Shown piece by piece: positions 33,897-45,641 of a stretch of 64,000 nt of DNA (positions are counted from its first letter, which is position 1; every line of letters starts with the position of its first letter). This DNA comes from Zygaena filipendulae (Eukaryota > Arthropoda > Insecta > Lepidoptera > Zygaenidae), in the NCBI GenBank assembly GCA_907165275.2, contig OU015657.1, forward strand, positions 12,051,001-12,115,000, given 5' to 3'. The position numbers and the translations under genes are program-made. The notes beneath the pieces were generated by a model. That model made no database searches and was not told the DNA's origin. It saw nothing but the letters and a program-made list of their open reading frames with translations.

Positions 33897-34354
33897 TTCG
33901 CGATTTCACCCGCGGCAATTTCGGAGTTCCCGCGGGAATTCCGGGAAAAAAGTACTCTATGTCCTTCTTTGCACCCCTGATAGTATAGTTTACGGTGACT
34001 AGGTTTTCCCGCATTAATTCCGGAGTTCCCGCGGGAATTCTGGGATAAAAACTATCCTATCTTTTAAGTTGTCTTATACCTACTACTAATAATAATTAGT
34101 AATTTTGGAGTTAATTCCGGGATAAAAAGAAGGTACTCTACGTCCTTCTTTGTACCCCTGACGGTAGTTTACGGTGATGAGCTGTTCCCCGCATTAATTA
34201 CGGAGTTCCCGCGGGAATTCCGGGATAAAAACTATCCTATCTTTTAAGTTGGACCATATTATAAATTGATACAAAATTTTATCAAAATCCGTTCAGTAGG
34301 TTCGGAGTCCATCGCGGACAAACAATGTGACACGTGATTTATATATATTAAAGA
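33897..34354 (-). mobile_element. Tandem or nested Helitron composite
   Basis: The block TTCCCGCGGGAATTCCGGGA... occurs about three times, and the AAACTATCCTATCTTTTAAG block twice (about 34046 and 34228). Two incomplete 3' halves precede one long copy of the GTGACACGTGATTTATATAT subtype. Only the internal TGAGCTGTTCCCCGC at 34178 retains part of an end. Confidence 0.8.
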
Positions 34355-34599
34355 TTAAGATATTACATACAAAACAGAACAGTCTGCAGTGGATCAAGTG
34401 ACGTTGGTTAATGTTGATGACTTTTTAGATTGTGTAACAATGAGAACTTAACGTGCTCAATAATTATGATGAGAATAACTGCATTACTTACGACACTTGT
34501 ACAATCGTTAACCAAGAGGTCAGTGAGTAAACGTGACTTTACTGCATTACATTTACAGTTATTTGAATTATTATGATAATGTTAAAAATAAGAATTGAG

Positions 34600-34725
34600 A
34601 CAGTTAGATCGTCAGACGGGCTGAGCTACAAGCGGGTAAAGCAGGACCAGTCTTTGCGGAGATTTTGTATCCTAACTTTTGTCCTGTAGTGGACGTCTAT
34701 CGGTTGATAAGCCGATGATATTTGA
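34600..34725 (+). repeat. LINE 3' terminus (GTAGTGGACGTCTATCGG type)
   Basis: GCGGAGATTTTGTATCC, then TTTTGTCCTGTAGTGGACGT and CTATCGGTTGATAAGCCGAT, is the familiar lepidopteran LINE end encoding the last residues of the reverse transcriptase ORF and its short 3' UTR. Confidence 0.6.
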
Positions 34726-36047
34726 TCATTGAAAAGAAAGAAAAATAATTAATTTAGGCAAAACGACACATAACACAAATGTGACATTTTACAAAAAAAA
34801 AGTATTTAATTATTAACTCTGAATTTACTTGAAATTACGGTGATCCTCGTATTCACGATTTTGATTCTTTCCCGAGATACAAGTAAATTACAACACTAGG
34901 TTTGGTGTCAGCTGTTTCATCTCCAATTTAAATTTTAAGTTAAAGTGTTATTTTTTTAATATTTACTGATGCAACCATTCGAATCTATTTGTACTAAGCT
35001 TCTATTCGTAGCTTTTAACAATTGGCAACCTTCTGTCTTATCTAATATTGGGAGAACAATAGTGCCATTATGAATTATGAAGCCTTATATTGCGGAAACA
35101 TTATAACTTCCTGAGAAAAATAATACAGTATAATGTCAAGCATAAGTAACGTGGAAACAAAGATTGTATGTTAAAATTATCTTGAACTAGAGGTTTTTAA
35201 ATTTTCTTTTCAAGCATTAAGGAAATTTTAAATTCTTACCGCAAAAGTGAAGACACTGACTTTCGGATTGTCACGGTTTGTCCTAAAATAAAGCGCTTCT
35301 GTGAGTTCTGTTATCTCCAATTTATTTTAAAATTTCAATTAGCGAATTGTTGACGTGGGTTCTTTTGTGACAGTTGATTTCACTTAACCTCCGTTTAAAA
35401 ATGTATGTTAGAATGGGAAACTGGAGCACCCGGTAGATCTACATTTAGCTTCCATTCATTATATTATTAATTTGTTTCATTTAGTATCCCCGACTTTTAA
35501 ATTAAAACTTTTAGGTCAATATCGTGAAAGACTTTGATATTTAGAAAAACCATCACATTAAATACAATGTTATGGTTATTATCAATTCAGATTATGGGCC
35601 ACAAAGTCGCATGCCTGCTGCAAATATAAGTAGGTACTTAGGTTTTATTTAAAACATTATTTCTAGGAATAAAGCAAATTTCTGCTTTGTCCATTTTAAA
35701 TTTAAATGTGTTTTCTACGGCAGTAATAATAAACCTTCAATACAAGTTACGACTTTCATGGAAGTAGTAAAATTTTAGAATAAAGGATAAAAATCTCTTG
35801 TCGATACACACTTGAGCTAAGGCAATCCCAGAGAAGATTAGTTATTCTTCTGAGGGCAATCCCTAATCATGACATGACATATAAATTAATTTTTTGTCAC
35901 AAATTGCTGTTAAATATTCGCTAAGGAATGTAGTTTGATAATTCGCAAGATAGTCATTAGTCATACAAATATAACTTCTACCTGGTTATTAGCCATTATA
36001 TGCTCTACATAATCACCAGATCTAACCGGCATTGATATTTTTATAAT
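34726..36047. other. Unassigned, probably intergenic
   Basis: AT-rich. The short direct repeat GGCAATCCC occurs near 35821 and 35854. No gene is seen. Confidence 0.45.
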
Positions 36048-36075
36048 GGGCATGTGCTCTAATCTTTTTTTTTTA

Positions 36076-36332
36076 GTCCGTCTTGTAAATTATTAAAAAT
36101 ATTTGACACGTTTTTTTTTCTTTTTTTACGTAATCAAAAAATAACAGCGATATATTGAGTTGAAATTTCACGTGACGTCACTATTCTGACAGTTTGTATG
36201 GCGATTTTGCGGTTAGTGTCGTCACGACCCCCTCACCCTAAACTTTAATGCGCTTTATCTCTGTATATTTTAATTTATTTGAAAAAGCAAAAAATACGTG
36301 TCTATTGTTTTTTTATTTTGTAACTGACGGAC
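36076..36332 (+). mobile_element. TGACGTCA-family MITE, copy 3
   Basis: GTCCGTCTTG...TAACTGACGGAC, with TA on both sides. One intact TGACGTCA is near 36174; the second is mutated to TGTCGTCA near 36217. Shared outer sequence runs from about 36048 (GGGCATGTG) to 36371. Confidence 0.85.
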
Positions 36333-36514
36333 TAATTAGAATTTTGATTTTTAAAGTAGTCAAAATCCTTATTTTATCTGTTTTTTTTTAAAACTGTCAC
36401 ACTTCATCTGTGTGTATGCTAGGAAATAGTAACAGGAAACAAGACTGGCTGCTTGTAATAAACTCTATGTACGTATGCTCTTGCGCACATGCAGATGCTC
36501 CTTCAGCTACTTAC

Positions 36515-36720
36515 CTCCCTACTCGCAACGTAGGGTATCTTTGCATTCATTCATGAAGAAATGTACCCCACAGACAGCGGAGACACGCCACAATAACCGA
36601 CAAGGCTCGAGTACTTTACGATCCAAAACTAAAGACAATTTACGAGCGACCTTTCTCCATAGTTCATTCAAAAAAAAAAAACTGCATTAGTCACGTACGA
36701 ACGATTCGGATCGGATCGAC
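36515..36720 (-). other. Possible upstream non-coding AGAP exon
   Basis: On the minus strand GGGAG|GTAAGTAGC at 36515 is a near-ideal splice donor. The preceding 150-200 bases are less AT-rich and have only short open frames, as a 5' untranslated exon would. GC- and CpG-rich sequence (GACGACGCGCCGCAGGGCGA) lies just upstream at about 36718-36737 and could be a promoter. The link to AGAP is inferred from strand only. Confidence 0.22.
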
Positions 36721-37218
36721 GACGCGCCGCAGGGCGATTCTTCGAGATTATTTATTGGCGAGCAAAGAAATCGTTCGGGCGTAATATCGATTATCGCCTG
36801 TTAAATCGATCCCTAGAGTGACGGTAATTTCTCATGAGCGTAATTTATTTTTATTACCTACTCCGATTTGCTCGGTGACATGTTATTTGTTTCGATCAAT
36901 GATATAGGTAATAAGCATTTCATTTTGATATAATAAGCTGTATTATCGAGGGTTTCGGGCTCTATAATAAATTAAAATAACACGTAAACTCCTCTTTCTG
37001 AAAACTAGTTGCGATGGGACGTTTTAGTTAGGCTAATGCAACTCCATCTCCGTTCACTCGTTTACTTCGTTCACTATTATTTACCTGTTATAAACGTAGG
37101 TAAGTAGGTACATACAGAAAGATTGAAATTCTATAAAATAATGCATCAATAAAAGAAAATTAATCAAAATTTCAAGTTATAAGTACAAGCTCAAATCAAA
37201 CCCGACAATTCAAACAAT

Positions 37219-37290
37219 AAGGATGTTGACCAGTTTTGAAAATCAAAATTATAATTAGTCCGTCAGTTAGAGAATAAAAAAGTACCATCA
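37219..37290 (-). mobile_element. TGACGTCA-family MITE end fragment
   Basis: AAGGATGTTGACCAG through AGTCCGTCAGTTAGAGAATA matches the outer end of copy 2 and then stops. Confidence 0.7.
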
Positions 37291-37811
37291 CTTTTTACAT
37301 TGTCTTTTTAAATGCAACATCTTAGAACATGTTTTACTATGGTACAGCGAGTGACCTCCTTTTGATCGGATAAAGCAGCAGTGACTTTAGGTTACAAATG
37401 TGAAATTTTACACACACATTTTACGCCACAATGTCTTGTGTTCCAGCATCGTACAACTGCAATGCGGTGTGTATCCCGTTGACACGCGGTGACATGCTGA
37501 CAAATTAAACCATATGTGACACCTTCGCTGTAGTGTTTGTCTTAGCTTTAGAAACGGCAAGCTTTTATTTCGAAATTGCTCTATGGTTTTACTGTAGGTA
37601 GAGTTATAACTTTGTCACTAAATACACTGTTGATCTATTTTCGTTTAACGGCTCGGTATTATCTGGCACGGCAGCAGCCTGAATTTTTTGAGGGGGTCAC
37701 CAACTGGTTTAGGAGGGGGTCTTCAATAGTAATAATATAATATGTCGAGAAAATTAGACTTTATTGGACAATATATTGGGGGAGGGGGGTCATATATATG
37801 TCAATAATAAA
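37291..37811. other. Unassigned stretch
   Basis: G-runs (GAGGGGGTCACC near 37691, GGGGGAGGGGGG near 37781) stand out. No gene is seen. Confidence 0.4.
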
Positions 37812-38026
37812 TATACACTTATTTTTTTTCTTTCTTTACGTAATCAAAATTTCGCGTGACGTCACTATTCGGTGCAGTTTGTATGGGGGCTTATACGGAT
37901 ACCGGTTAATGACGTCACGAGCCCACCCACCCTGAACTTTAATGATCTTTATCTCTATATATCTTCATTAATTTGAAAAAGCAAAAAATACGTGTCTATT
38001 GTTTTTTTTTTTCTAACTGACGGACT
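37812..38026 (+). mobile_element. TGACGTCA-family MITE, copy 4
   Basis: It lacks the left GTCCGTC end. TGACGTCA occurs near 37857 and 37911. The right end is TCTAACTGACGGAC. Confidence 0.8.
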
Positions 38027-38394
38027 TATAAGTAAAGTATTTCTAATACAATAATAAATAAATGCGCGATTTCAAAATATTCCATACACAGCATGGCGAA
38101 ACTACGGAAAATCACATTATTTGTTGAACTTTCCCTTTGTAAATGCAGGCAAAACGGCAATTATGTCGGAAACGAAGAAGTCTATAGGCTTTCTCTGTAC
38201 GTAACTGTACGTATGATGAAAACAATTACAAATAGAATGCTTTATCTCCTAGATAGTTTCCGTTTAAAAAAGCGTTAATTTCTACATAAGATATTATGAC
38301 TCTCTGTCAGAAGTTATTTAATTCCGTGAATTCGTGATAATATTATTTATATTAACCTTATGTATATATCTATATACTATATACGGTTCTGTGT

Positions 38395-38512
38395 CATGCC
38401 ACTAAACTATCCCCTAGCCAAAAGGTTGACTGGTAGAGAATGCCTTAGGCATTAAGTCCGCTTTTTGTACATAAATGTGCAATAAAGTTCTTTAAATAAA
38501 TAAATAAATTCA
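38395..38512 (+). repeat. LINE 3' tail
   Basis: AAAAGGTTGACTGGTAGAGA, then ATGCCTTAGGCATTAAGTCC, GCTTTTTGTAC and TGCAATAAAGTTC with an (AAAT)n tail. This is the common lepidopteran layout in which GGTTGxCTGG, a short stem and the GCxTTTTGTAC box precede the tail. Confidence 0.7.
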
Positions 38513-39629
38513 AAAATTTGAATGCGACAACTTTATAATGATATAATATGTATATAATATATGAATACACCAAATTCTAGGACTGCGAAATTTATTTTCT
38601 AAAATATTAGGCATATGTATGTTATATCTTATTTATTTTACCTATATTATTATAGATAATAATCAATTAAACGCACATTAGGTGGTTTTGGCATGGTGGT
38701 GTAGAACTGTAGATGTATATAGTACTATTATGAACTAAAAAAAATACATACCTTCATAATATGAAAAGTAATACAAAAATAAATATCTAAATATGATTCA
38801 TATAAGATTAATGGGCTACTTAAAATTTATCCGCCTGTGGAGTAATTTGTTCGGCCAATAATTTCAAGTATAAGTACTATGTGTTAAAATTATTGAGCGT
38901 ATCGAAGGAAACTGTGCGAGTCTCTAAATTAATTTGTAAGCCCTAAAGTTCGGGTGCTCACAACTTGCCTCTAACTTTTAGAAGTGCCTCATGCAAATTG
39001 GTAACGCATAATTAACGTGTTAACTTTCACGGTACAGTCAGCCGGAAAATAAACAAACACATAGGTATTTAATATGCAAAACGTTATTTTTAACCGACTT
39101 CAAAAAAGAAGGAGGTTATATTTTCGGCTGAATGTAGGTATGTTTTTTTTTTTTGTATGTGAAAAATTTACATATTTTAACAATTTATTTTAATTAGCAA
39201 TTTATTTAATTTTTTTTTTTTATTTTAAGAATTTACAACGATTTTTCTAAGAAGATAATTTTATACTAAAAATATCCTTGTACATAAGTACCTACCTAAA
39301 GATAAAATAAAATAATAATTTTCTCTAAAAATAAAGGGGAAGCCTTAATAAATTTGTGAGGCTAAAGAAAATAACAAGATCAAACGAATATTTTAACTTA
39401 GAATCGGAATAAGAACAACAAATATAATAGATATCTAGTTTTATTAATCCACAATACTTGTCCCACCCCTCTAATTTCTGAGTGCAAGAGGGTCTGACCC
39501 TCTTGGAGACCCATGCAGAAGAGAACCGAGGGGTTCTCATACACACATTCCCGTTGAATAAAAACTAGATTACTCATGTCCCTAGCTAAATAGAGCTACG
39601 CACGTGTCTGATAAGGCCTACTTGAAAAG
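38513..39629. other. Unassigned, with one dispersed repeat
   Basis: At 39092-39147, TTTAACCGACTTCAAAAAAG with GGAGGTTATATTTTCGGCTG is a known dispersed lepidopteran sequence followed by T-runs. Nothing else is identified. Confidence 0.45.
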
Positions 39630-39866
39630 TGGACGCCGATAAGCAATAACATGTTAACCCACAAAATTAAGTTATTAATACAGAACGCTTTATTGAGAGT
39701 TATGGAATGTTTTTTAAATTAATTATGTGTTTACCTTATTAGATTGTTACCAACAAATTGTTAAACATAAAGAAATATTGACACAAAATGGCGCTATGAT
39801 TTTGAAACACGTTTTACTCAACATTTCTTCAGGGTGGATAAACACACTATTGCTTATTTATGTCCA
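39630..39866. mobile_element. TGGACGCAGATAAG MITE, copy 3, 237 bp
   Basis: TGGACGCCGATAAGCAATAA at the left and TTGCTTATTTATGTCCA at the right. AG stands on both sides. The interior is AAATGGCGCTATG. Confidence 0.9.
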
Positions 39867-39985
39867 AGTACAAGTACAAGTCCAAACTAGTACTTTGCGC
39901 TACAGAAGTCTATGCATATAATATATCTAACCATGGAATAATTATCATGGATGTAAAAAAAAAAACTACGTTTCATCTACCACAA

Positions 39986-40183
39986 GCCTTTACTATTATA
40001 AAGAACTAATGTGAGTGTATTTGTTAGTTCGTTACGCTTTCACGCCTTAACGGCTCAACCGATCATTACGAAGTTTTGCATACACATACTCAGGGGTACA
40101 GAAAAGGACACAGAGTACTATTTATCCCGGGATTCTCGCGGGAACTCTGAAATTACCGCGGGCAAAACCGCGCAGAACAGTAA
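39986..40183 (+). mobile_element. Helitron, CTAG lost
   Basis: TTACTATTATAAAGAACTAA, GTTACGCTTTCACGCCTTAA and GCGGGCAAAACCGCGCAGAA are followed by CAGTAAGT in place of CAGCTAGT. Confidence 0.75.
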
Positions 40184-41220
40184 GTGACTTAATAAATTTA
40201 ATACAAAAAAATGTGAAACGCTACTAAAGCTTCAGTTTGAAAAATATACATATTATATTCTTTTGTATGGCCGGCTGTACCATATTAGAACTACAGAAAA
40301 CATAAAACACACACGTTTAGGTATGAGACCCCTCCGATTCACTGATTTAGGGGCTATGATATTATAGCAGTGAGAAATCAATACACGATAATCGGTGCAT
40401 ATTAATCAATAACAGAGAGTAGGTAGTTAGTAGCACGTCTTTTAGCTTCGGTAGAAAGGGGATATATTTCTGCAACTCTCCTGAGATATTTTCATCATTC
40501 CCCAAAGTGGGTTAACTTTAACCCTTTAATAAAATGTCACTTGACATTTTATTGTTAAAAAACGTAAAAATACGAAAATATTCTTTTTAAGCTATTTAAA
40601 ACACACACAACTAACTACATATTATAAAAGAGCAATAAAACTTTAATAATATAAATAAATAATACTTTATAATGTACAATATTATTTATTTATTTAATTT
40701 TATAAGATTATATCAAAAATATATATTGTCCTATCAATGTTAAATACCTGTTAATGTTGGAATAAAGAAAATAAAATAAAATAAAAAGATACCTGGCAGT
40801 TACGAAAAAGTCATCGCCATAAGAGTAATAAAAACATGTTTTTTTTTTTTTAGCAACACTGCATCATGATGGCGCAAAAGCAAACGCAAACATTTACTCT
40901 ATATTAAAAAAAACTTTTGAAATAACTTATATTGATGATAGTATGTGTCCAAATAACGACAGGGAATATCCGTAGAGGTGGAACCGATCATTGAAAAATT
41001 TTGCTCCATTTATGTCAAATAGGTACGTGTATAAAAGCGAACTATGAGTTTGCGGATTTCTGATTGATGATCTTTGGCGCGACGAACGATTCAGCGAAAT
41101 GGTTTTAGTTTTAAAAGAAATAGGTAAATTTGGCTAGAGGAGCTGCTTAGATATTGTAACATATCGAACCAAGCGAAGCTTCTACTAAGGGTACCAGACA
41201 ATTAATATAATACTCACGTA
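40184..41220. other. Unassigned, with a LINE-like tail
   Basis: A tail GGAATAAAG followed by (AAATA)n ends near 40787. A tight hairpin AATAAAATGTCA / TGACATTTTATT spans 40528-40553. No gene is seen. Confidence 0.45.
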
Positions 41221-41222
41221 TA

Positions 41223-41602
41223 CAGGTTGTCCCGTAAATCGACGTCAAGCCAGAACCGGAATAGGCTAAGTCATAATTGTTAATAGAAAAACGTAAAAAA
41301 AAAAAAAAAAAAATTATAAAAGTGTACACCTGCGACGGTTCTTTAACTCCTGTGTCTACAAACATTAACTTTTATTCAATTTTCTTCTTATTGTGCAATC
41401 CTGAATAGTGTTTATGAAAACTACTGCTTAAAATTTAAGTTTTTGCAAATGAAATTTTTTAAAATTATTGCTTTCGTCAGTTTTTAATTACTGTCCTTTT
41501 TTTAAATAGGCATAGCAAAGAGTTTTATATTTTTCGGTTAACAGCTGTTATGACTTAGCCTATCACTGGTTCTGATTTGACGTCGATTTACGGGACATCC
41601 TC
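41223..41602. mobile_element. Mariner-type MITE with TA target duplication, 380 bp
   Basis: The ends are CAGGTTGTCCCGTAAATCGA at the left and the complement of TCGATTTACGGGACATCCTC at the right. Similarity extends about 60 bp (GGCTAAGTCATAA). TA flanks both sides (41221-41222 and 41603-41604). An A18 run lies inside at 41296-41313. Confidence 0.85.
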
Positions 41603-41604
41603 TA

Positions 41605-41735
41605 TATACATTTTTATAAATAAATTCAAACACTCAGGCTCAGAGTAAAGGCCAATACCCCGATGCACGCAGCAATCGAACCCGCGACACGTACCTCAAC
41701 AACGACTATCATTGCGATCTGGCTATGTGTCTATT
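41605..41735 (-). repeat. Lepidopteran tRNA-derived SINE
   Basis: In complement: GATCGCAATGATAGTCGTTG, then TTGAGGTACGTGTCGCGGG, a B box GGGTTCGATTGC, and CCTTTACTCTGAGCCTGAGT. It abuts the mariner-type MITE. Confidence 0.65.
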
Positions 41736-41902
41736 TCTTATTTCTTATGTTTATATTTATGTTTATACCTAGTTTACATACTGTTTTTTAAGTTCTTTTT
41801 TTTGCAACTGTATTTTTAATTTTACAGTTCTGTAGACAATAATAATAGGTACTTAATAATATTATAATAATGTAAGATAACATAGATACTGTGTAAAAAC
41901 CC

Positions 41903-42135
41903 GCCGCACTCAGAGTCGACTTTAATGATTACTTAGTTAAGTATAGATTTTTGAAACAAAACTGCCGCAATCAGACAAGTTGAATAAATTAATGTTAATT
42001 GGCATTTAACTAATTAAGTTACATCTCATTAAATGCCAATTAACATTAATATACTGAACGTCTCTGATTGCGGTAGTTTTGTATTAAAAATCTATACCTA
42101 ACTAAGTAATCATTAAAGTCGACTCTGAGTGCGGC
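41903..42135. mobile_element. 233-bp inverted repeat (foldback MITE)
   Basis: GCCGCACTCAGAGTCGACTT at the left and its complement at the right bound arms of about 110 bp (ending GCATTTAA / TTAAATGC), separated by a short spacer near 42013-42030. Internally CTGCCGCAATCAGA echoes the terminal CCGCCGCACTCAGA. Confidence 0.92.
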
Positions 42136-42907
42136 CGTAAGACGATAATCTTTTAATGGTTACTAAGCTTTGCGTGGATCTATCTGCCATAAACTTCCAA
42201 ACATAGACTAAAGTAAAATAAAAAAAATCATTACACTATGTATTTACGGCAATAAAATCCGCAAAACAAAAAAAAATAAAATCAGATTGCAAATAGAAAA
42301 ACCTCAATAACACTCAACTAGGCATTTAAACAGCAGATATCAATCACTCAAATTGATCGATCGTCTTTTGACGTCAACTGGCATTACCTTGACATCTTTG
42401 ACAGCCAACACGGAGCTTAAAAAATATCGCAACAGTAGGGGCCCAATTAAAGTGTATTTAGAGCATAATCCTTACATAATTTAAGATGTAACAAAATATT
42501 ATACAAATAGGGAACGCAAATCTTCTAACAAAAAATTAATAATTACAAAATAGCTCCTATTTCCATTGCCATAAGAGTCAATTTCTGGCGTGTTTAAAAA
42601 ATAAAGGCAACAACGTTGAATGGCATTATAAAATCACATCGCAACTCGAGCTAATTGAATAAGACAAATCCTTTTGTGACCCAACACTTGAAGGTGTAAC
42701 GGCGTTGGTTAGACGGAAGCGAATCGTGTGAATGAATAAAAAAATATTACAAAAGATATAGAAAAAGACAACTAGGGGTCCTAAGCCCTAACCAAAACAA
42801 TTCATTAAGGGTTGAAACGCTGTATTAATAATGGGCAAAAACATTGTACAAACATTATTTTAATGACATGTTGTTTAGTTTCGTAAACATCCTTCTTCTT
42901 TTTAAAA
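42136..42907. other. Unassigned stretch
   Basis: AT-rich. No gene or known repeat is recognised. Confidence 0.45.
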
Positions 42908-43204
42908 ACCGGCCAAGTGCGAGTCGCATTCGCGCACGAAGTGTTCCGTCCATTATCTATAGAAACGGCAGAAAAATTACGTTTGTTGTATGCGAGCTCC
43001 CTTAAATATTTATTTTATTCTGTTTTTAGTATTTTTTGTTATAACGGTGACAGAAATATATCATCTGAGAAAATTTCAACTGTCTAACTATCACAGTTCA
43101 TGAGATACTGCCTGGTGATAGACGGACAAATAGACGGACGGACGGACGTACAGTGGAGTCTTAGTAATAGGGTCACGTTTTTCCTTTTGGGTACGGAACC
43201 CTAA
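42908..43204 (+). repeat. Widespread CCGGCCAAGTGCGAGTCG repeat, full copy
   Basis: It starts ACCGGCCAAGTGCGAGTCGC. It passes GTGTTCCGTCC, GAGCTCCCTTAAATATTTAT and TCATGAGATACTGCCTGGTG with a GACGGACGGACGGAC run. It ends TTTTGGGTACGGAACCCTAA. This order is a common lepidopteran dispersed repeat. A truncated copy is at 53048-53205. Confidence 0.8.
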
Positions 43205-43220
43205 AAATAGCAAGCTAAAT

Positions 43221-43432
43221 TCGTAGACATACTAATTTTATAAATAGGAAAAGTTTGTGAGTTTGTGACATTTTTTAGGGGGTAATCTCTGTATCTACTG
43301 AACCGATTTTGAAAATTATTCCACTTATAAGAAGCTACTGCGGAAGTCCTGAGTGACATAGGATACTTTTTATCCCGAAATTCCCAAAGGAACTCCGAAA
43401 TTACCGCGGGTGAAACCGCGGGGGCCAGCTAG
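43221..43432 (+). mobile_element. Helitron, divergent 5' half
   Basis: TCGTAGACATACTAATTTTA through CGCGGGTGAAACCGCGGGGG and CCAGCTAG followed by T. Confidence 0.75.
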
Positions 43433-45484
43433 TAAAATCACAAAATGTAATGATACTTATTGTAGGTACTTATAATATCATTAATAAAATGTGAATGAAT
43501 GTTGAATTAAAAATAAAAATCTACTTTTCGTAACTAAAGGAACTTTTTAAATTAAAAATCTAATTAGTAAAAGAATAATTTCTGAATTAGAGGGAATATC
43601 ATGTAACATCCAATGAAAACAATATCTAGACGAATTGAGAACTTCCTCTTCAAAAATTATTATCTGAAAAATCGAATACACAAGATAATAAATACTTATA
43701 AACAATTCAGAAATGCGTGGCAAAATTGCTTGTGACGCTTGCGTGACCCCTCGGTGGCGCTTTGGCGTTACATTATTTATGTAACTGAAGAAGTTAGGGC
43801 AAGCGTAGGGAGGAAAGACGTAGACGCAAATTTGAAGCAATGCGATTGGTCGTAATTTGCTAGGGGTCACACCCAAAATATTAAGGAAACGCAGGACTAA
43901 CCCACTTGGGAATGAAAAATAGCAATGGTACCTATAGGTGACGAATAACTGGGAACCACTCGAGGTATCAAGAAATAACACATTGGTGTAAAAAAATATT
44001 TTACCTATATCCACCCCTAATAAATCGCAACAATACTGCTGAACATTGCAAATGGGAGTATGTAACTTACAAAATTGTAAACTTACAAAGTATCAGTCAA
44101 GTGTGACGAACGTTGCTGCAAAGTCAAAAATTAAGTCCTAGACTGCATTTGGAAATCAATTTTTCCTGCTACATTTGTTTTGTAAAGTGATTGACTTACT
44201 GAAACTTCTTGCGAGTTTTATGCTTAGAATTAGTGAGAGAGCTCCATAAGAATGTCCTCAAAAAGAGTGGCGTCGATAAATAAAAACGGCAAATATAAAA
44301 TTCACTTAATATGTAGACGTTATTTTTCCAAAAAACATATTTTCATATCGCAGCATGTACAAGATGCCCATATTTTATAAGTTTAGCCTGTAAGCAAATT
44401 GGAATTTTATTACGATATAGTTCAAATTCTTGTTGATATGAGAAACTTGTTGATGTTAATATTTCATTTCAAAATTCCTTAGACGGTTCTACTGATTCTT
44501 CCTGATTCTTCTGCAGGATTTAACATTTAATCAGTAGAAAATAAAAGTAAGTATAGTTAAACGTATATTAATCTTTAAGCAGCTTAACTTTTGAAACAGT
44601 TTGTATCGATGTTACTACTGACAGATTTTTGGAAATATTCTCAGACCAAACCTTTTCAAATTTATCATATTATAAAGATAAAAAGTTTAATAGTAATTTA
44701 GAAGCGACACTATATATTCTAGCTTTCTAGCAAACATAAATAAATAAAATAACTTTATCGATATACGTTTTGCGCGCTCACACATACGTACTTCTATTGT
44801 TGTAATGACATCAAACGTCGTACGCCACTTAGTCCTATTTAACAGCAGTAAATGAATTTATGATCCATAACGCCACACTATGGATTGCAAACTTCTATAA
44901 ATCATAAGAATAGTATAATACATATGCTTGAGATATGGTTCTGAAGGGCGACTAAAAATTTACACATCTACAAATTCTGGTTACGCATACGCATGTTGGC
45001 ACGTTTATTTAATGATTTGGCCTGCTAAAATAGGTGACAAAGAAAAGAGGTTGATTAGAAGAATTGCATGTCCAAAGTCCATAACCGTAATTCAATACGC
45101 CTTTGTATAGGTACTTAAGTTTTTTCGAATATGCTGGAAAATCTTCCAGATCAAAAAATAAGGTCAAAGCGTAATTATAGAGCTTTAATAATATAATCAA
45201 GATAAAGATAAAGATAAAAAATATCGAGTTTGATGTACTAAATAAAAAAAAAACTGGAAATCCACAATACATAGGCAATATATAAAATATTAAAAATTGT
45301 GTCTAATCTCATTGCATAATAATAATATCTAATATATTTAACTGGTTTTAATCTCACACCAGAATGATCAAATAATACGTATAGCGGAAACCACCCTAAC
45401 CAAATTCAGAATATTATATTAACAAAAACCGAAGTAAAACATCCGAAAAAATATTTCGGAAACACAAAATAAAAACAACAATAG
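43433..45484. other. Unassigned; includes the longest open frame of the window
   Basis: A 155-codon minus-strand frame at 43547-44014 is Phe/Ile/Leu-rich with no recognised domain. At this base composition a frame of that length is close to what chance gives. The part near 43730-43870 is less AT-rich and could be an old repeat. The rest is AT-rich. Confidence 0.4.
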
Positions 45485-45502
45485 AACTCGTATGTGTTGG
45501 GT

Positions 45503-45641
45503 ATGATGAAGATGCAACGGATTCCTGTAAGAATGAAATTTCAACAATGGGAACCGCCGACAAATAAGTGTAACAAAAGTATTGACCTGACAGATGTTAG
45601 TAGCGATGTTGGAGACGGACCCAGTGCTGCTACCATGAGTG
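45503..45641 (+). CDS. Candidate first coding exon of a plus-strand gene
   Basis: I do not recognise the product. The frame starts at tandem ATG codons (45503 and 45506) after an in-frame TAG at 45482. It runs 46 codons and one base to a consensus donor G|GTGAGT at 45642. Composition is protein-like: QRIPVRMKFQQWEPPTNKCN, then KSIDLTDVSSDVGDGPSAAT. There is no signal peptide or membrane segment. It points away from AGAP on the opposite strand, so it would be a separate gene running to the right. The first plausible acceptor is before 47117. In phase 1 that exon gives ERPFFKRFGRRNEPQET and a stop. It could also be a lone open frame with a fortuitous donor. Confidence 0.42.

Noticed and set aside
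41655..41700. tRNA gene on the minus strand
   Set aside because: The B box is part of a degenerate SINE head and no cloverleaf forms.
43547..44014. 155-residue minus-strand frame, longest in the window
   Set aside because: Hydrophobic AT-driven composition, no domain, length near the chance expectation. Not called as a gene.
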